Source: Paulownia fortunei | Lineage: Eukaryota > Streptophyta > Magnoliopsida > Lamiales > Paulowniaceae | Reading direction: 5' to 3' | Assembly: GCA_019321725.1 (NCBI GenBank) | Contig: CM033105.1 | Span: 13,963,632 to 14,027,631, forward strand | DNA length: 64,000 nt | Shown here: positions 1 through 10,948 of the stretch, piece by piece | Layout of the letters: every line of letters starts with the position of its first letter | Numbering within the stretch: the stretch's first letter is position 1 | The notes under the pieces: generated by a model | Seen by the model: only the letters and a program-made list of their open reading frames with translations | Database searches by the model: none | What the model was told of the DNA's origin: nothing | Program-made: the position numbers and the translations under genes

Positions 1-830
1 TAGACATGATTTCTTGTAATTGAATATTTGATATTATTGATCAATTTTCCAATTTAAGTTGTTTATATTTTTTTTTACTTAATGTCTTATGGGTATATTC
101 TTGCTTCATTTGGGTGTGCAACCAAATTGGGTATGAGAACTCCCTACAACTAGATTAGAGATTTTAGATCCATAATTGTTTTGAATTTCTAATCATATGT
201 AGTAAATTGTAATTAATGATTATGAGATATTTTTGTTAATTGCAATAGAAAACATAACCCAAGTTAAATGACTCAAACTTGTGTGGTTGTTGCTTAAATC
301 AATCTATCTTTCTTATTTTAATACATCTATTTGATTAAATCTAGAGAGCTTGTTCTAGGTTTTTTAGTGGGTAGGGAATTAGATAGAGAGTTTATTCTAT
401 CTAACGAGAAACTAAGAAAAGATTGGGATAGTAGTGCTTGTTATATTACCTACGATTGATAATTTCATTGGCAAATTATTCATAATATTGATATGAAATT
501 ATAACCTATTGTCTAATGGCAGCGAATGGAATCTCAACCTACTTAAATCGGTTGTTGATTGTTGTTTTGATTTTAATTACTTTACATTTTAATTAGTTTT
601 AATTTCTACAACTTAGTTACTTAATTCAAACCCCCCAACCGTTTGTTGTTTATATCTAGAGTTTGCTTATTGAAGTCTTAGTTTTAGGTTAGTTAAAATT
701 CTTAGTCAGTAAGTCAATGGTAAATCAATTAGCCCTGATCCTCATGGGATCGACTATTACTCATTTTATAATCGTTAAAAATTTATTAAAGAGTAAGGTT
801 TAAATTTAGTAGACCTACGACAGCCGATCA
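1..830 (+). repeat. Decayed gypsy LTR 3'-end-like sequence
   Basis: No coding sequence is visible. The layout resembles the downstream half of the Athila-type LTR at 10.3-10.75 kb: long AT-rich text followed by a short stretch around 735-775 reading 'cctcatgggatcgactatta', similar in position and wording to the 'cgtgggaacgatactcactc' stretch near the end of that LTR. I see no clear PBS after it. The likeness is only architectural, so this is a tentative call; it could be any old LTR end. Confidence 0.3.
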
Positions 831-849
831 GGATGAATCAAACACTTCA

Positions 850-2420
850 AAATGACTAGATTTATGATGGTGCAAATTGATGTGCATCTCAATTAGAACA
901 ATGCAATCTTTATTAGAGCTTATATAATGAAAAATGTGCCTCTAAATGAATTCTCCAACCTTATATAAAATTTAACATGGCAACAAGCCCAAATTTGTGG
1001 TTCTGTGCCCATATAAGTTCAAGAAGGTGTGTTCTTAAGACGATGAACAACTTGATGGGGAAATGACAAAAATTATGTTGCACCATGTAGATTTCTTCAA
1101 GGAGAATTTACGAGTATATGAGAAGTCAGATGAAATCTTGCGCTATACAAGTTGTAAGATTCTTGAGGAGGTGCTCAATTTTCTAATGAGGGTGATGCAT
1201 TTTAAACTCATCCAATAGTCGCTGGGATAGTGGGAGCGACCCAAAGTTAGTAGAAGTATCTCACTTGAAAAGGGACTCTCAAGTTCGATAAGAAAAAATG
1301 AGTGAACATGAGAAAGTTCCCTATCGTCTATATGAGATTGAGTGAGTATCCTTTATGACTACTTTTGTGGATGTTGATGAGTCAACTTAGACTTTTGACT
1401 TTACTTGATGCGTTAAGGGAATAGCTACTATGAAGGAAAAGATGAGCCTAATGACTAAGAACAAAGTCTAAGAGCTAGTTGATCTTCTATCTAAGTGCAA
1501 GACCATTAGAAACATGTGGTTTCTAGATATCAAGTGTAAAGTAGATTGGTTGATTGACATGTGTATAGCTCAACCAAGGGCGAAATGCTTATGCCTAATT
1601 GAGCATATATTTTTTAAGATGTTCTCCCTAAGTGGTAAGATTACCTCAATTCGCCAAGATGCTATTTGATATTGCCATTTTCGTCTTGGTTTATCCTGGA
1701 CAATTGAAATTGACATATATGAATGAGGAGTAGATGATGAGATCTATGTAGATCGTCTAATGAATTCAAGAAGTGGGCTAAGAGCACAAGAATTGATGAT
1801 CAAGAAGCTCCATTTATAACTTGAATTATTATCCAAATAGTGGTGTTATCGATTTTCATCAAGCTATCACTTTGGTAGGCTTACAATAGTTGAGTAAGAT
1901 ATTAAATATATGTCAAGATAAATAAGAAAATTTAGTTCTCACTATATTTAGGCAATAATATAATGGCCAGAAGAGACTTGGAGGTGTCGCTACTTAGTAG
2001 TGGTTGTCCTTTACATTTATAATGGACATAGAGAAAAACAATGCATACTTGGTGTCATGATATCAAGATTTTGTATGCATCATACTAATCATATTGACGC
2101 TTCATAGCCTAAGAATTATGTTCATAGTTAAAAAGAAATACCTTGGAATGGAAGAGTAGAAGAAATACTAGTTAGCATAGCATTGAAAAAAGTGTGATGT
2201 GCACTTTGTGTATACTCTATTATTAGTCTTGTGCTTAGCAGTTAAAAAAGATGAGTGGATATCAAAGTGATCCTTGATACAAATATCACGTTCAGTCAAG
2301 TGGATATTTAGATATTTTAATATAGTGGTCTGAGATTTGTTGGAGGTAATTTGGTATCTTGAAAGAATGCGCATTATGTCCACATTTGTGAGGCTATTGT
2401 TGTCTTTGAGATAATAAAGC
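850..2420 (+). pseudogene. Ty1/copia gag-pol remnant (RT to RNase H)
   Basis: A heavily decayed copia polyprotein can be read in broken frames. Around 1430-1600 the text gives MTKNKV-ELVDLL, then K-WFLDIK-KVD and IAQPRAK, matching the N-terminal RT block of copia (NKTWELVDLP, KWVFKIKRKADG, RYKARLVAKG). At about 1615-1690 comes FSPVVRLTSIR-like sequence, then an AFLNG-like block, a SRQWNIRFHEA-like block near 1830-1860, and near 2290-2330 SVKWIFRYF, the copia block usually written AVKWILRYL. Stops and frameshifts are frequent and no YVDD motif survives. It is a dead element, older than the copia elements further right. Confidence 0.6.
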
Positions 2421-4110
2421 CACTTTGATATATGCTTTGAGCACCGAACATTGTTGGAGGATCAAGCATATCTATACCAGTCATTGCTTCACTTAAAAGA
2501 GTATTGAACATAATTAAATTATTCTCAAGCATATTTGTAAGAGCGGTGTGACTGCTTATCCCTTGCCTTTATATGGAGAGATGCTCCAACGGCATGTGAG
2601 TAGTGTGGGAATTCCGTAGAATTTGGATTTTGTGGCTGGTGAGAATATGTTGTGATTAACGAGTTATATTTGTATTCTCATTATGTGTTTGGTACTCAAT
2701 TTGTGAATTATCACTAGGCTTTGATCGCCTTGGCTCTGTGATAGCGAGCAGGATGAGACTTAAAGATCGTATAACATAATTAAGGTTTGCGAATAATCGC
2801 CTTCACACTTGGAGGGGTGAAGAAGGTTAATATGCATAACTAAGAGTCACATTAGCATTGAGGCTAAGATGAGATTAAAGTTGATCAATTATGAAGTATG
2901 TTCAATCTTCATAATAAGCGTGTTTATAGCTGAATATGTGAACTACTAGAAGACATCAAGGGGAGTGGCTTCTAGTGGTGCACAGATCAGGCACTTGGAG
3001 AGCGACTAGACTTAGGTTCATATGATATTTAGAGCATGACATGCCCAAATTTAGTGGGAGCTCCATTATAGCATGCATTCAGACTATATATGCTTTAAGA
3101 TAACTACCTATGGGAAGTGACTAAATGGTTCCCTACTTTCATCATCTTGTGAGGCTATATTGTTTTAGTACTCTTTGGGACTCTGGACTATGTCATGAAG
3201 TATAAGTTTGATGATGCTATTTTACTATGTATCCAATGACCAAACATGATTCGATCTATCAGAGCATGTCTAGGAAAGCTATCAAAACCAAATAAATTGG
3301 CATAAGAGGCCAATGAAGAACTAAGTTGATAATGCACTTATGTTCTATGGTTCATAGCCCGAGCAATTATGTCGAAATATGTTTGACTAGTCATGAACAT
3401 AGATACATATTTGAGCAAGTCGAGCATACTTTACTTAATTTATTGAGGGATCTAGAGATGTTCGATTGGGTGAGACCACTTGGTGTGGGGTACATAGCGA
3501 GCTATTAAATTGTAGGGTTATGTTAGTTTCGTGATGACTTAATATAACTTTCCTCACATATCCTTTCTCGCTTGGTCGCACACCTCATTAAGGAAATGAG
3601 GTGAGATTGAGAAATTGTACGATAATGAGATTCGACAAGATCGAGCCAAATATGTATGAGTGAAAGATTTTAGAAATTGGATTGATTTTAGGACCCTTGA
3701 CTCAATTGACATCTATATTTATGTTGGATATTAACTCTACAATTTGGATGAGATTGAGTTTTTTAGTTGGATTGAGAGTCTTCCTTGTGTAGAAATATAT
3801 ATCAAATCCTATCAAACAAAAACGTGAAACTAAATGTATTCTTCCAAAAATGACTCTCTTCATATTCTTCTCTCTACCTATTTCTCTCTACGCCTTTCCT
3901 TGGAGCATCACCATAGGCTCTAAGGATTTAAAGTGTGTAATTGACTGGGTAGCTCTAATAGTTATCCACCACCAACGAAAAAAGTATGTTCTTGCTTGAT
4001 TCGAGAAATAGATATATTCGTGATTCAATCAAAATAGGGTTTGTAGACAAATTTAATCCAAGATACATTAATCGATAATTCACTGTGTATATGGTAATAT
4101 CCGATCCACC
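2421..4110 (+). other. No gene; possible 3' end and LTR of the decayed copia
   Basis: No reading frame here resembles a known protein. A short purine run near 3053-3062 (AGTGGGAGCT) resembles the copia polypurine tract seen in intact form at 18884-18900, so an LTR could start after it. From about 3770 to 4060 the text has a pyrimidine-rich 'ctctctacctatttctctct' block typical of an LTR R/U5 region. I could not find a second LTR to pair it with. Confidence 0.25.
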
Positions 4111-4112
4111 CA

Positions 4113-4131
4113 CATATATATATATATATAT
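4113..4131. repeat. (AT)n microsatellite
   Basis: An uninterrupted AT dinucleotide run of about nine units. Confidence 0.9.
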
Positions 4132-5330
4132 GTGAATATGTGATTCGTATTATTTTTAATTGTCCGCTATCAATTACAATAATCGGATTAATGAACAAGA
4201 AATCGCAGATTTTGTGTAAATATAGAAGGTAATATTTGGTTCTTTCTTTAATATTCATTAGTGATATTGATCACTAGACTTAATTATTTTTTCAATGCAA
4301 TACCAAGGAATTGATGTAATTTTTTTTAAAGAAAAAAGTATTTTAAAGGTACTATCTATATACCCAATTTGAATGCTGCTGTTCTTTTTGGTGTTTACAA
4401 AGAATGTCTTATCTCCTAAAATGACAATTTTCTTCATCAAAGTATCTTTTCACTCAAAATAATAAGTTCAATCAGCTATTTTTATACACAAATGAGTAAA
4501 GATATTAGATACCTAAAATTTTAATTCTTTTTAATTTTGATTTAAAACTCCATACAAATTCACAATAAGACATTAAAATAAGTATAGAGGGAGTATTAAA
4601 TACCCAACGTGCATTATAAATACTACAATTTAAAAGTTTTACTATATCAAAATTTCCAATTCAATGTGATAAATTGGTCAAAAAAAGTTACATGAGTTGA
4701 CTTTTCTATGTAAACAATTTACCAACTTAAATGTTAACGAAGTAGTTTACCTGTCGTGAATGATCAAGGCATGAGTTCCATATCTGGAGTCAATACCTTT
4801 TACATCATAAATGAGCCACAAACATTTCTTAAGCTACCTTAACTTGCTCATTCCTCGAATCATAGATTAGGTCGAACAATTTGGATAGTTTACTGGAGAT
4901 TTAACAAAACATTTAAATTTTTTTCTTTTTCAAAATTTGGGTTGTCACATTCAAGTTCACTTATAGGCGAGTACTAAATGAGTCGTATTGAATAGCTAAT
5001 TTATCTAAAACGCTTAAAATGTTATAAATAAAATACATACGAATATCTTAAAACAGTCATATATAACTGTTTTTTGAATTTGGATGAAGAGATTTGAATT
5101 TCAAAAAGAAATTTAGAGCTACAAATTTCAAATAACTTCAGTATTTGGTAGATTTGCAATTCATAATAATGATAGAGAATTCAAATTGAGTTCTAAAAAA
5201 TTTGAAATTCATCGTAACTTGAAAATTTCCAAACTAATTTGCTATTATGGATTTAAAATTATTACTCCCAAATTCTTCATCAATCCAAGTGGCAATAAAC
5301 AAAGGAAGGACTCAAATTAGAGGAAATACC
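4132..5330. other. AT-rich stretch without recognisable gene
   Basis: This interval lies on the downstream side of the PLD-alpha exon at 5331-5423 (minus strand). The next PLD-alpha residues (the conserved region after the first about 25 residues) were looked for in all minus-strand frames and not seen. A motif reminiscent of a Stowaway MITE end ('gagggagta', near 4585) has no partner. The stretch may be an intron or simply unrelated sequence. Confidence 0.45.
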
Positions 5331-5423
5331 TTATGAAAAAATTTTGCCAAGAACTCCAAGGTGGAGCTTATCAATCTCATATATAGTTGCATGAAGATCT
5401 CCATGGAGTAAAATCTGTGCCAT
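5331..5423 (-). pseudogene. PLDalpha: Phospholipase D alpha, N-terminal coding exon (orphan)
   Basis: Reading from an ATG at 5423 gives MAQILLHGDLHATIYEID followed by KLH, almost identical to the start of plant PLD-alpha proteins (typical form MAQILLHGTLHATIYEVD). PLD-alpha hydrolyses membrane phospholipids to phosphatidic acid; these residues are the first strands of its calcium-binding C2 domain. The ATG context (AAGAAGATGG) is favourable. After about 25 conserved residues the frame drifts (GVLGKIFS) and stops with TAA at 5331-5333. A possible splice donor AAG|GTATTT starts two bases after the stop. No following exon was seen in the 1.2 kb downstream, so it is either a first exon whose gene was broken or a captured fragment. 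Identity is fairly sure; functionality is not. Confidence 0.72.
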
Positions 5424-5679
5424 CTTCTTTAAAACTTCCTCTTGGCAGGCCACTCAAATAATCTCTTCTTCCCTCTTTCTGTTCCTCTTTTTTTTTGTTG
5501 GTCAAATCACAGCCACTGAGTATTTGTAGACCAAAATGAACGAACGAATTCGCACCAAAAGAAATTTCAAGTTGTAATTTCTATTTGATATATTGGAGAA
5601 ATTGCTGTATGTGAAGATTCAAAAGAAAAAGACATGTACTCAAGGAGGAGGATGCATGCCGAGTTGACATTCATCTCTT

Positions 5680-5681
<2 letters not shown>

Positions 5682-5712
<31 letters not shown>
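5682..5712. repeat. (TG)n microsatellite
   Basis: About fifteen TG units, roughly 260 bp upstream of the PLD-alpha start codon (the gene runs leftward), so it would lie in its 5' UTR or promoter. Confidence 0.95.
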
Positions 5713-5715
<3 letters not shown>

Positions 5716-5786
5716 GGTATATTGTGTTAATGGCGGGAGAAGACTAGATAACACCTACGAGAGAAGAGGGCTTTTGGTTTAAATAA

Positions 5787-5964
5787 CAGGCTAAATTACA
5801 TAAATTATTCTTATCTTGAAGTTTGTTTTTGTTTAATAAATACCTTTCAGTAGGTCAAATTTGAGAAATAAAAACAAAATATCAAAGAGGTATTTATAAT
5901 GTACAAAGTTGAAAAGATTTTTTAAATAACTCAAATTTTAAGAGTAATTTCTATAATTTATCCT
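5787..5964. mobile_element. Short MITE with about 26-bp inverted ends
   Basis: The left end, beginning with CAGG and then CTAAATTACATAAATTATT, is the approximate inverse of the right end, which ends with TTTATCCT (complement AGGATAAATTATAGAAATTA). Both ends are flanked by AAATAA (5781-5786 and 5965-5970), a candidate 6-bp target-site duplication. At 178 bp and without coding capacity it fits a non-autonomous DNA transposon. AT-rich flanks make the duplication only suggestive, so the superfamily is left open. Confidence 0.6.
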
Positions 5965-5970
5965 AAATAA

Positions 5971-7343
5971 ATTTAGAATAGCAATTTAGGCTTAATTATT
6001 TGATAGTTAATACATAAGCAGCCCATGGTCAACAATTTATTCTCTAATTCATGTGGGGTGGGTATGTCCAAGTTGGAGTACGTAAACATTATATAATTGT
6101 AATGTGGTGCAGCATTTAGAAATATCAACTTGGGCTGTGTTTTGTTGACCGGAAAGGGCAAGATACTTCTTGTTTATAGTTAACTCTTTTCTTACCTTTT
6201 AACTCTAATCATGTTAAAATTTAGATTCGTCAGGTTTGGGCTTAAAAATGAATTGATACATTGCAAATAATAAAACTAACTTCAACATATTTTACCATTC
6301 ACTTCATTCCAAACTCAATAAACGAAGAAACAATAGAACATATGCAAATATACGAACAAGTTGACTCGACTTATGATCATCAGATCTACAAACTTTGTTC
6401 TAACTCTACTAATTAGCGACCAAATTAAATTTAAATATATAATTTAAACCAAATTTGAATGTAAATATGTTATTTGACTTGATCACGTGTATTGTGTCAT
6501 TTGAATAAATTAGCACATGGGTAATCCCCAACACACACATGTATTATTCGTGCATTTGGGTGGACCGCATATTAAGCTCATAAACAACGGCCACGTTAGT
6601 CAATAATTAAACTGCAACCTTTTTCTTAAATGTTTTTTAGTTGTCGTGATATGGTTAATTAAAAAAATGACCTAATTGTATGTAACTTCATCTCTCTAGA
6701 CATGTTCAAGTATTGAACTAAAAGCGAGTAAAGCATATTCTGTCGAAAATATAGCTTCAAGTGAACGAGACAACCTGTTTCGTTCAGGAAATAAATTTTC
6801 ATCTTATTTTAAAAAGAAATTTATTTTTCTAATATTTTGCCACGAATATTCGTTTCGCAAAATCAAGACCAAGAACAAGCCAAATTATAGTTCCATGTCA
6901 GTAAATCTGTGATGAAGGGATTTGGTGGAAGCTTTTTCTCTAATATAATGTATCAATAAGTTATCCCCCAAATTGTGGTCAAGAAAAGAACTCCAATCCC
7001 CCAAATCATAATAAATAAAGGTGTCAAGGAGGTGTGCTTCCCATTGAGCGGTAAAAGATTTACGAATAAAAAATTAAGTTATTTGAGCTTAATTTATATT
7101 TAAATTAATTAAAATTTATTTGTGTTTGATCCTATTTAATCAAACGAACCTCAAATACAATTTTTACCTTAATAAAAAATTCAAAGTCAACTTGAACAAT
7201 ATCTTATTTGAGTCTATTTGTTTATACTTTAGGTTGCCTTTATATTCGAATCTCTCCAAACATATTTTATTTTGCAATTGCATATTAATTTCTCAATTGA
7301 TATGGGTTGACATTATTTTATCTATTCACACAATATTATATTG
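5971..7343. other. No gene seen; upstream region of the PLD-alpha exon
   Basis: All six frames give only short AT-rich translations with no family resemblance. If the PLD-alpha exon was once part of a gene this would be its upstream intergenic region. A CACGTG (G-box core) occurs near 6485, a single hit of no statistical weight. Confidence 0.4.
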
Positions 7344-8635
7344 TATTGGGTTCGCATGTTCCAAGAAGTAATGTGCGACGACTAATTATATTTTTTAATA
7401 ACAAATTAAATAGAACACATCATATATGATATCTATCATATCCTAAAACTATTTTGATAGATCGGTTGTGCGTTTTAAATTTTTGTGTATGGTAGTTTCA
7501 TAAACTTCACCTAATTTGCTTCTAGATGATGATGCAGATAAAAATGATGCAAATTATTTGTCTTATCTCTCTCTTACACGAATCAAATTTACCTAATAGT
7601 TTCACGTATCACTCCTCTAATATTATCCACACCTTGAAATGGTTGATTCTATGCTAGCAGAATCAACTTGACAATACTAACTAGAATCAATAAGGCTGGA
7701 ACTAAATTCAACTCTTTGTTTTGATTAGTGTGTATTTAATTGTTAATTCAACTCATGAAATGAGAATTACAATAGCAATAAAAAAGTGGAACCTTTTCTA
7801 TGGAGGAAGAAGGGAAGTGGGCAGATCTTTGAAGGGAGAACAAAAATAATTTCTCTTCTTGCTCAAGGGGAGAATGCCGATTTTTACACACTTTTCTGTG
7901 TAAAAACCAGTCATAAGGGAGCTTAAGTAGTCCCCATAAGTCTCAACCCTAGTGCATTCAAGAATCCTTCCTTCCTTATTACTATGTGTGCACACTATGA
8001 TTCTATCTTCAACTAGGAGTTCTCAAATTTATTCTCCTAATCGGGTTCCAACGAGTTCACACGCTTGGAACTTAATTAATTAACTAGGTCCATTTTATTA
8101 ATCACGTCAGTAAATTTAATTCATCATAGAAATTAAATAGGTCTCACTTAATTAATTGATCCAATTAATTAATTATTTAGTCCTTCTTGGACTCCCTAAT
8201 CTAATTATATTTAATTAAATAATCACATCAGTTAATTATATTAATTCAAAACTTGGATTAATCTCTAGAAAAATAAATAGATTTGTCCAAGTTTGTGTTA
8301 CCTTTTTTTTTATCAATAAATCTGCTACAACTCTTGTGATTTAATTAAATAATTTAATTATTCTGATTAATTAATTATATTAATCAATTCTCCTGTAATT
8401 ATCTCATCAATTTCAAGAGCCCACAAATTTTGGGAGGCGTCTAGAAATGGATCATGACTACCTAGATATAAGTGAGGTAGCAAACCTTTTCCGATTATGA
8501 ATACTATGCAAGTACGATACTTCCATCTACTAATCTTCACATTGAGTCCAGGGTATGATTGTTAGTTGAAATTCCATTGAATCAATTACTATATATACAT
8601 TCCTACCATCATTGCTCATTCCTAGTCAGTTGAAA
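7344..8635 (-). repeat. Copia LTR fragment, U3 side missing
   Basis: The plus-strand text starts TATTGGGTTCGCAT, the same variant as the LTR at 47948, where other members of this LTR family begin TGTTGGGTT. It then follows the family's order: a GCCGATTTT block near 7876, strings of AATTAATTAAT-type sequence, and a 'gaatactatgcaagta' block near 8499 matching those in the LTRs at 14015 and 58305. It stops where L1 sequence begins, about 0.8-0.9 kb short of the family's full length of about 2.2 kb. Either the L1 inserted into this LTR or the LTR was cut earlier. Confidence 0.65.
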
Positions 8636-8659
8636 AAAAAATTACTTCTCCCTCCAATA

Positions 8660-9130
8660 TTGTCTCTAGCAACTTTGGACCTCCAAATCCCAAGCCTCTT
8701 GACCCTGCTGCCAAATGGACTTTCTTAGATGTTCTCCGCCTCTATCGGTCGCTGCTGCTCCGTCGTCCCCTCTGGCGGTAAAGAAAGGTTTGACTACCAT
8801 TGAATCAGTTTTTGGGCAACATCAGACATACAAGGGAGATAAAGCCTTGTTTCTTTCAGAATCAGAAATTGATTTACTTGTGATGCATTCAAGTTTTCGC
8901 TTGTCGGTAAATTCTCACATGGTTATCCCGACTTTATTAAGATTCAGAAGTGTTTTGCTTCATAGGATTTGAAGGAGGTTATGATCTTGGTGCTTTAAAT
9001 ACTAAGTAATTTTGATTTGATATGCATTGACAAATATTACTCTCGAATATGGCTTGAACAGACGATGTATGTTGAAGGATTTCCAATGCGTATTTTCAAG
9101 TGGTCTCCAGATTTTGATCTAAAGTAGGAG
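8660..9130 (+). pseudogene. L1 ORF1, N-terminal part (DUF4283)
   Basis: The first part reads SNFGPPNPKPLDPAAKW, then a frame with TYKGDKALFLSESEIDLL, and after several frame changes SRIWLEQTMYVEGFP and MRIFKWSPDFD near 9050-9120. The last block is the hallmark of DUF4283 in plant L1 ORF1 (usual form MRVFKWTPDF). ORF1 is the RNA-binding chaperone of the L1 particle. The longest open piece starts with ATG at 8715. The protein is cut just after KWSPDFD by the Athila element; the matching continuation is at 37148. Confidence 0.8.
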
Positions 9131-9135
9131 TTGAC

Positions 9136-10779
9136 TGCTGAGTTGGTTTTATACCAATAATTATATGTCTTTTGATTAACATTTGATTTATTTTTCAGTA
9201 TTTGTATCACTTTTTATGCATTTAGTTTTAAATATTGTGGGTAATGGCAAAAGGAGAAGAAAATGGAAAGAAATAAAAAGTTGGTTAAAATTTTGAAGAA
9301 TACACATTGTGGTGCTACTAATGGCAGTGTTCGTATTTCAATTATAACTCTTTGCTTATATATCATATTACTTTGATTCTTAATTCATTAGAAAAATGAT
9401 GATATATCTACAATTTTTATGTTTACTATAAAATTTAATTCTTTCAGTTTCAATGAGAAAAATCGAGTTAAAAGTCATCACTAGACTGAAACTTTATGGT
9501 ATGACACATCTTGATAATTTAGGGATAACTCTCTCTACATATTTTATATTGCGCTGATTCAAATGTCTATAAAAATTCAAGACATATAGCTACAATTCAT
9601 TACAATACACAAAAAGCTAATTCAGACTAAAAAAAGCTTGAAAAAAGAATAATACTAGATGAGCCTTAGTACTACAATTTGAGGAATGATGCCTAGGCCC
9701 AAGCACCGAAAACAAAATACATGGCGCCTAGGCACCATTATTCCAAGCTTAGGTGCCATTCAAAGTTACTACAGATAGAGTGTTTGGAGCCTAATCACCA
9801 TTCTTCTAAGCCTAGATGCCGAACAACGTGAAAATCTGAAAGTATAATTTTTTACTTAGATTTTGGATACTAATTATGGGAAAATATAAAAGCTAACTTC
9901 TAAAAAGACTTTGAGGATCTCTTGGGCTTGAGGAGACTTAGAGAAATAAAGAAAAAAACAAAGGCAAGAGCTTGAAGATTCAAAAAGGAGAATTCCACCG
10001 TCAAGATTCGAAGAGTTTATTCTTTCCTTTTTCTCTTTCCTTTTTCCGTTACCATGAACATAAGTTTTATGAATTCTATGCTTATGGCTATAGGCTAATT
10101 CTCTTTTCTAGAGTTTTGATGTAACCTAATTAGGATATTTTGAATATTTCAATCAATTCAATTTTTAATTTATTTTTCCTGGTTGAGTAATCTTTATTTT
10201 TCTTGTTGCTTCTAATTACTTGATCACTAATTAGATGATTTGTTAATTATAAGGATCTGTGAGGTGAATTATGTGTTTAGTTTATTGTGAAGAATACTAT
10301 AAATTGCATGTAAGATAGGAATATACTTATATGGTTTGTATAGTCATGTTTGGGATCCATAGAACCTAATGAGTTATTGATTGTTATAATTCACATAGGA
10401 GTATAGTGGGTTAGCAACTGTTGATATTTTTGTTAGACTTTGGGAGATGCTAGTGGATAATTTAAGGATTCTCTACTATTACTTGGGAAATAAATTGAGA
10501 TTGATGAAATAGGTTATTCAATTTGGATTAATTATGGTGAAATCATAAACCTACGTCTTTAAGTTATTGAATTTCATCTTTAATTGCTTTTGATTATTAG
10601 TTTAGATGAGTTGAGTTTAGTTTACAATCACCAGCACTTTCTTGCATTTATTCAAATAAAGTTAGAGTTGATATAATTTCAGTAATTAGTAGATATCAGT
10701 ACTCGTGGGAACGATACTCACTCATGACTTTATTACTTGTTAACGATAATGTGTACTTGCATTCGCAAAATTCAAAATA
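9136..10779 (+). repeat. 5' LTR of Athila-type element A
   Basis: It starts TGCTGAGTTGG and matches the 3' LTR at 35489 along its whole length with moderate divergence. A TATA box TATAAAAG is at 9885-9892. Upstream of it (9680-9840) is an array of diverged GGCGCCTAGGCACC-like units in both orientations. The end before the PBS reads CAAAATA; the 3' LTR has CAACA there, which suggests an original TG...CA structure. Confidence 0.88.
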
Positions 10780-10785
10780 TGTTTT

Positions 10786-10804
10786 TGGTGCTGTTGTTGA
10801 TGAT
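10786..10804 (+). promoter_or_regulatory. Primer binding site, tRNA-Asp type (decayed)
   Basis: TGGTGCTGTTGTTGATGAT is a mutated form of the TGGCGCCGTTGCCGGGGAT site found in Athila and Tat elements; most of the changes are C-to-T or G-to-A. It lies six bases after the 5' LTR. Confidence 0.75.
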
Positions 10805-10948
10805 TGTTTGTTTTTATTAATATCAATACAAAGAAACTCTAATTTTAATTTAATTTATTTTTATTTTCTTTTACTTTTATTTTCTATTTCAAACTTCAAG
10901 GCGTTGATCATAGATGAAGAGAGAAACTTCTAACAGTCTCAAAGCACC

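Noticed and set aside
4560..4600. Stowaway-like 'gagggagta' end
   Set aside because: No matching inverted end or TA duplication found within 1 kb; a single short motif is not evidence.
4770..4850. Minus-strand peptide GIDSRYGTHALIIHD as a possible further PLD exon
   Set aside because: It does not resemble any PLD-alpha segment I know, and no consistent splice sites frame it.
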